Of a DNA stretch of 64,000 nt, positions 61,645 through 64,000 are shown piece by piece (position 1 is the stretch's first letter; each line of letters starts with the position of its first letter). Made by a program: the position numbers and the translations under genes. Source of the stretch: Providencia sneebia DSM 19967. GTDB lineage: Bacteria; Pseudomonadota; Gammaproteobacteria; Enterobacterales; Enterobacteriaceae. The DNA is taken from the NCBI RefSeq assembly GCF_000314895.2, contig NZ_CM001773.1, forward strand, positions 131,978-195,977. The letters run 5' to 3'. The notes beneath the pieces are model-generated. The model searched no databases. It saw nothing but the letters and a program-made list of their open reading frames with translations, and had not been told where the DNA came from.

Positions 61645-62541
61645 ATGGATATTCGTGATTTAAAATTGTTCTTACATTTAGCCGAAAGTTGCCACTTTGG
61701 CCGAACCTCAAAGGCCATGTATGTCAGCCCTTCCACTTTATCAAGACAAATACAACGCCTTGAAGAACAACTCGGCCATCCCTTATTTATTCGGGATAAC
61801 CGCTCTGTAAAACTCACTCAAGCAGGTGAACATGTTAAACAATTTGCCCAGCAAACCCTTTTACAATATCAACAGCTCCAGCATGTGCTAAATCAACAAA
61901 GCCCATCACTCTCGGGAGAATTACGACTTTTTTGCTCAGTAACCGCAGCCTATAGTCATTTACCACAAATTTTAGATAAGTTCCGAGCGCTACATCCACT
62001 CGTTGAAATTAAATTAACCACCGGTGATGCCGCAGATGCTGTCGATAAAATTGAAACACAAGAAGCTGATCTTGGCATTGCAGGAAAACCCGAGCGACTG
62101 CCTGATAATGTCCAATTCACCAAAATTGGTGAAATTCCCTTAGCCTTAATCGCCCCAGCTTTACCTTGTGCTGTGCGCTCAATGGCAACTGATGAACAAC
62201 CAGACTGGGCAACTATCCCTTTTATCCTGCCTGAACACGGCCCATCAAGAAAACGCATAGAATTATGGTTTCGCCGACATCACATTAATAACCCAGTTAT
62301 TTATGCCACCGTTTCAGGGCATGAAGCTATTGTCTCAATGGTGGCGCTTGGCTGCGGAATTGCACTTATTCCAAGCGTAGTTGTTGATAACAGCCCCGAA
62401 CCTGTACGTAGCCGTATCTTACAATTAGACAATATTTCGTTAGTTGAACCCTTTGAGCTAGGCGTTTGCCTACTAAGCAAACGCCTAAATGAACCATTGA
62501 TTAAAGCGTTTTGGCAATTATTACCAGAAAACTCAATCTAA
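61645..62541 (+). CDS. ilvY: LysR-family activator of ilvC, IlvY
   Basis: 298 residues (E. coli 297). The N-terminal winged helix (MDIRDLKLFLHLAESCHFGRTSKAM, in part; SPSTLSRQIQRLEEQLG) is followed by the periplasmic-binding-like effector domain. ATG 61645 is chosen by alignment; an ORF extension to 61627 adds six unmatched residues. It is divergent from ilvC. The last nine bases overlap the end of ilvA on the other strand. Confidence 0.95.
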   Translation: MDIRDLKLFLHLAESCHFGRTSKAMYVSPSTLSRQIQRLEEQLGHPLFIRDNRSVKLTQAGEHVKQFAQQTLLQYQQLQHVLNQQSPSLSGELRLFCSVTAAYSHLPQILDKFRALHPLVEIKLTTGDAADAVDKIETQEADLGIAGKPERLPDNVQFTKIGEIPLALIAPALPCAVRSMATDEQPDWATIPFILPEHGPSRKRIELWFRRHHINNPVIYATVSGHEAIVSMVALGCGIALIPSVVVDNSPEPVRSRILQLDNISLVEPFELGVCLLSKRLNEPLIKAFWQLLPENSI

Positions 62542-64000
62542 TGTCTGTTGGCTATTTTGTGGCGCTAGGAAAAAACGAAATGATGGATTCCCTGTTTCAT
62601 CATGATATTCATAACCTAGCGCATCAAGATGTCTATCAAACCGCACTTCTGGACCTGATAGCTCAAAAGCCGCCAGTACGCGCCCATAATCAGTACCATG
62701 GCTACGATAATGAAATAGCGTGATATTCCAATGTGTTCCTAATGTTTCTAAGAACCGTAACAATGCACCCGGTGATTCAGGAAATTCAAAGCTGTAAAGG
62801 CGTTCATCCAATGGCTTCGATGGGCGTCCACCAATCATATAACGGACGTGCAATTTTGCCATCTCATCATCAGAAAGATCAGCGACCTCATAGCCGTTTT
62901 GTTGCAGATCTTGAATGATCTCAAGTCGCTCAGCTTCACCACTTAACCTTACCCCGACAAAAATACACGCGCGTTCAGGATCTGCATCTGTATAGCGATA
63001 ATTAAATTCGGTAATAGCACGGTGTCCTAATAGCTGACAAAAACGTAAGAAACTGCCTTTTTGTTCAGGGATTGTGACAGCAAGAAGTGCTTCACGTTTT
63101 TCACCAATTTCACATCGCTCAGACACATAGCGCAATCCATGAAAATTCATGTTTGCGCCAGATAAAATATGCGCTAAGCGTTCACCTTTAATATTATGTT
63201 GCTGAACATATTTTTTTAGCCCTGCAAGAGCTAAAGCCCCTGATGGCTCAGCAATAGCACGCACATCTTCAAAGATATCTTTTAGTGCGGCACAAATCGC
63301 ATCACTATCAACGGTGATCACATCATCTACATATTGCTGGCAAAGACGGAAAGTTTCATCTCCAATGCGTTTAACAGCCACACCTTCAGCAAATAACCCA
63401 ACACGCGGTAAATCTACTGGGTGTCCCGCATCTAATGCCGCCTTTAAGCAAGCTGCGTCTTCCGCTTCAACACCAATAATTTTAATTTCAGGCATCAACT
63501 GTTTGATTAAAACTGCAACACCCGCAATCAAACCGCCGCCGCCAACTGGAATAAATATTCGATCTAGATGAGCATCTTGCTGTAATAATTCGAGTGCAAT
63601 TGTTGCTTGCCCCGCAATAACCGAAGGATGATCAAATGGTGGCACAAAGGTGTAACCTTCTTTTTCTGCCATTTCAATCGCTTTTGCTTTGGCTTCATCA
63701 AAATTAGCACCATACAAAATAGCTTCACCACCAAAGTTACGAACCGCATCAACTTTGATATCTGCGGTTGCAACAGGCATCACTATTTTGGCTTTAATAC
63801 CCACTCGATTTGCCGATAAAGCAACACCTTGCGCATGATTTCCTGCTGAAGCGGTTACAACACCTTTTGCTTTTTGTTCCGCCGTTAAGCCGACAATCAT
63901 TGCGTAAGCGCCACGTAACTTAAAGCTATGAACAGGCTGTCTATCTTCACGTTTTACTAAAATCGTGTTGCCTACTCTTGCTGAAAGTTTATCCATTTTT
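62533..64000 (-). CDS. ilvA: Threonine ammonia-lyase (biosynthetic), 5' end outside window
   Basis: At least 488 of about 514 residues; the frame runs open off the right edge (an in-frame ATG at 63996 is internal, matching the E. coli KMEKL region). It makes 2-oxobutanoate from threonine, the first step to isoleucine. PLP-binding Lys is in SFKLRGAY, then ASAGNHAQGVA, VGGGGLIAGVA and the two C-terminal ACT-like regulatory domains (LYSFEFPESPGALLRFL) that bind isoleucine and valine. Convergent overlap with ilvY. Confidence 0.96.
   Translation of the reverse strand, partial: KMDKLSARVGNTILVKREDRQPVHSFKLRGAYAMIVGLTAEQKAKGVVTASAGNHAQGVALSANRVGIKAKIVMPVATADIKVDAVRNFGGEAILYGANFDEAKAKAIEMAEKEGYTFVPPFDHPSVIAGQATIALELLQQDAHLDRIFIPVGGGGLIAGVAVLIKQLMPEIKIIGVEAEDAACLKAALDAGHPVDLPRVGLFAEGVAVKRIGDETFRLCQQYVDDVITVDSDAICAALKDIFEDVRAIAEPSGALALAGLKKYVQQHNIKGERLAHILSGANMNFHGLRYVSERCEIGEKREALLAVTIPEQKGSFLRFCQLLGHRAITEFNYRYTDADPERACIFVGVRLSGEAERLEIIQDLQQNGYEVADLSDDEMAKLHVRYMIGGRPSKPLDERLYSFEFPESPGALLRFLETLGTHWNITLFHYRSHGTDYGRVLAAFELSGPEVRFDRHLDALGYEYHDETGNPSFRFFLAPQNSQQTLD

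Overview
This window is chromosomal DNA of an AT-rich member of the Enterobacterales. Gene order and protein resemblance point to the Morganellaceae, most likely Providencia or a close relative; this is judged from memory of families, not from a search. Almost every gene matches an E. coli gene in length and motif, and the blocks follow the E. coli 83-86 min order: psd-mscM; yigL-pldB-recQ-pldA-yigI-rarD; uvrD-yigB-xerC-yigA-dapF-lptM; cyaA; hemCDXY; glmZ; argX-hisR-leuT-proM; yifK; the wec/rff operon; rho; trxA; rhlB-gppA; rep; ilvC-ilvY-ilvA.

Layout. 1-4376: the C-terminal part of phosphatidylserine decarboxylase, a frameshifted mscM and a small membrane protein. 4425-11842: a Sel1-repeat protein, then phospholipid turnover genes (pldB, pldA), recQ, yigL, yigI and rarD. 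11919-18400: an accessory segment where E. coli would have corA. It holds a PuuP-like permease plus an amidohydrolase, an rtcB2-prfH ribosome-rescue and repair operon with an unusual leader, and a prolyl-hydroxylase-like oxygenase. 18725-24342: uvrD to lptM, one leftward cluster. 24365-24837: an ERIC repeat and a decayed cyaY. 24848-32137: cyaA diverging from hemCDXY. 32911-33406: the sRNA gene glmZ with a sigma-54 promoter and three upstream activator-like sites. 33755-34212: four tRNA genes. 34364-48926: yifK (frameshifted) and the complete enterobacterial common antigen operon, with wzxE frameshifted. 49780-52125: an intact IS66-family element with an 8-bp target duplication. 52265-64000: rho, trxA, rhlB, gppA, rep, ilvC, ilvY and a partial ilvA.

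How the genes work together. WecA to WecG plus RffG/RffH make, flip and polymerise the ECA trisaccharide. HemC/HemD make uroporphyrinogen III, with hemX and hemY in the same operon. RhlB, Rho and TrxA, and the Rep and UvrD helicases, are housekeeping functions. PrfH and RtcB2 are expected to release peptides from, and re-ligate, ribosomes cut in the decoding centre.

Three otherwise intact genes (mscM, wzxE, yifK) each lack exactly one base in an A/T homopolymer. This suggests sequencing or assembly error, or slippage sites, rather than decay. In contrast cyaY carries two compensating indels plus several stop codons and looks truly dead.
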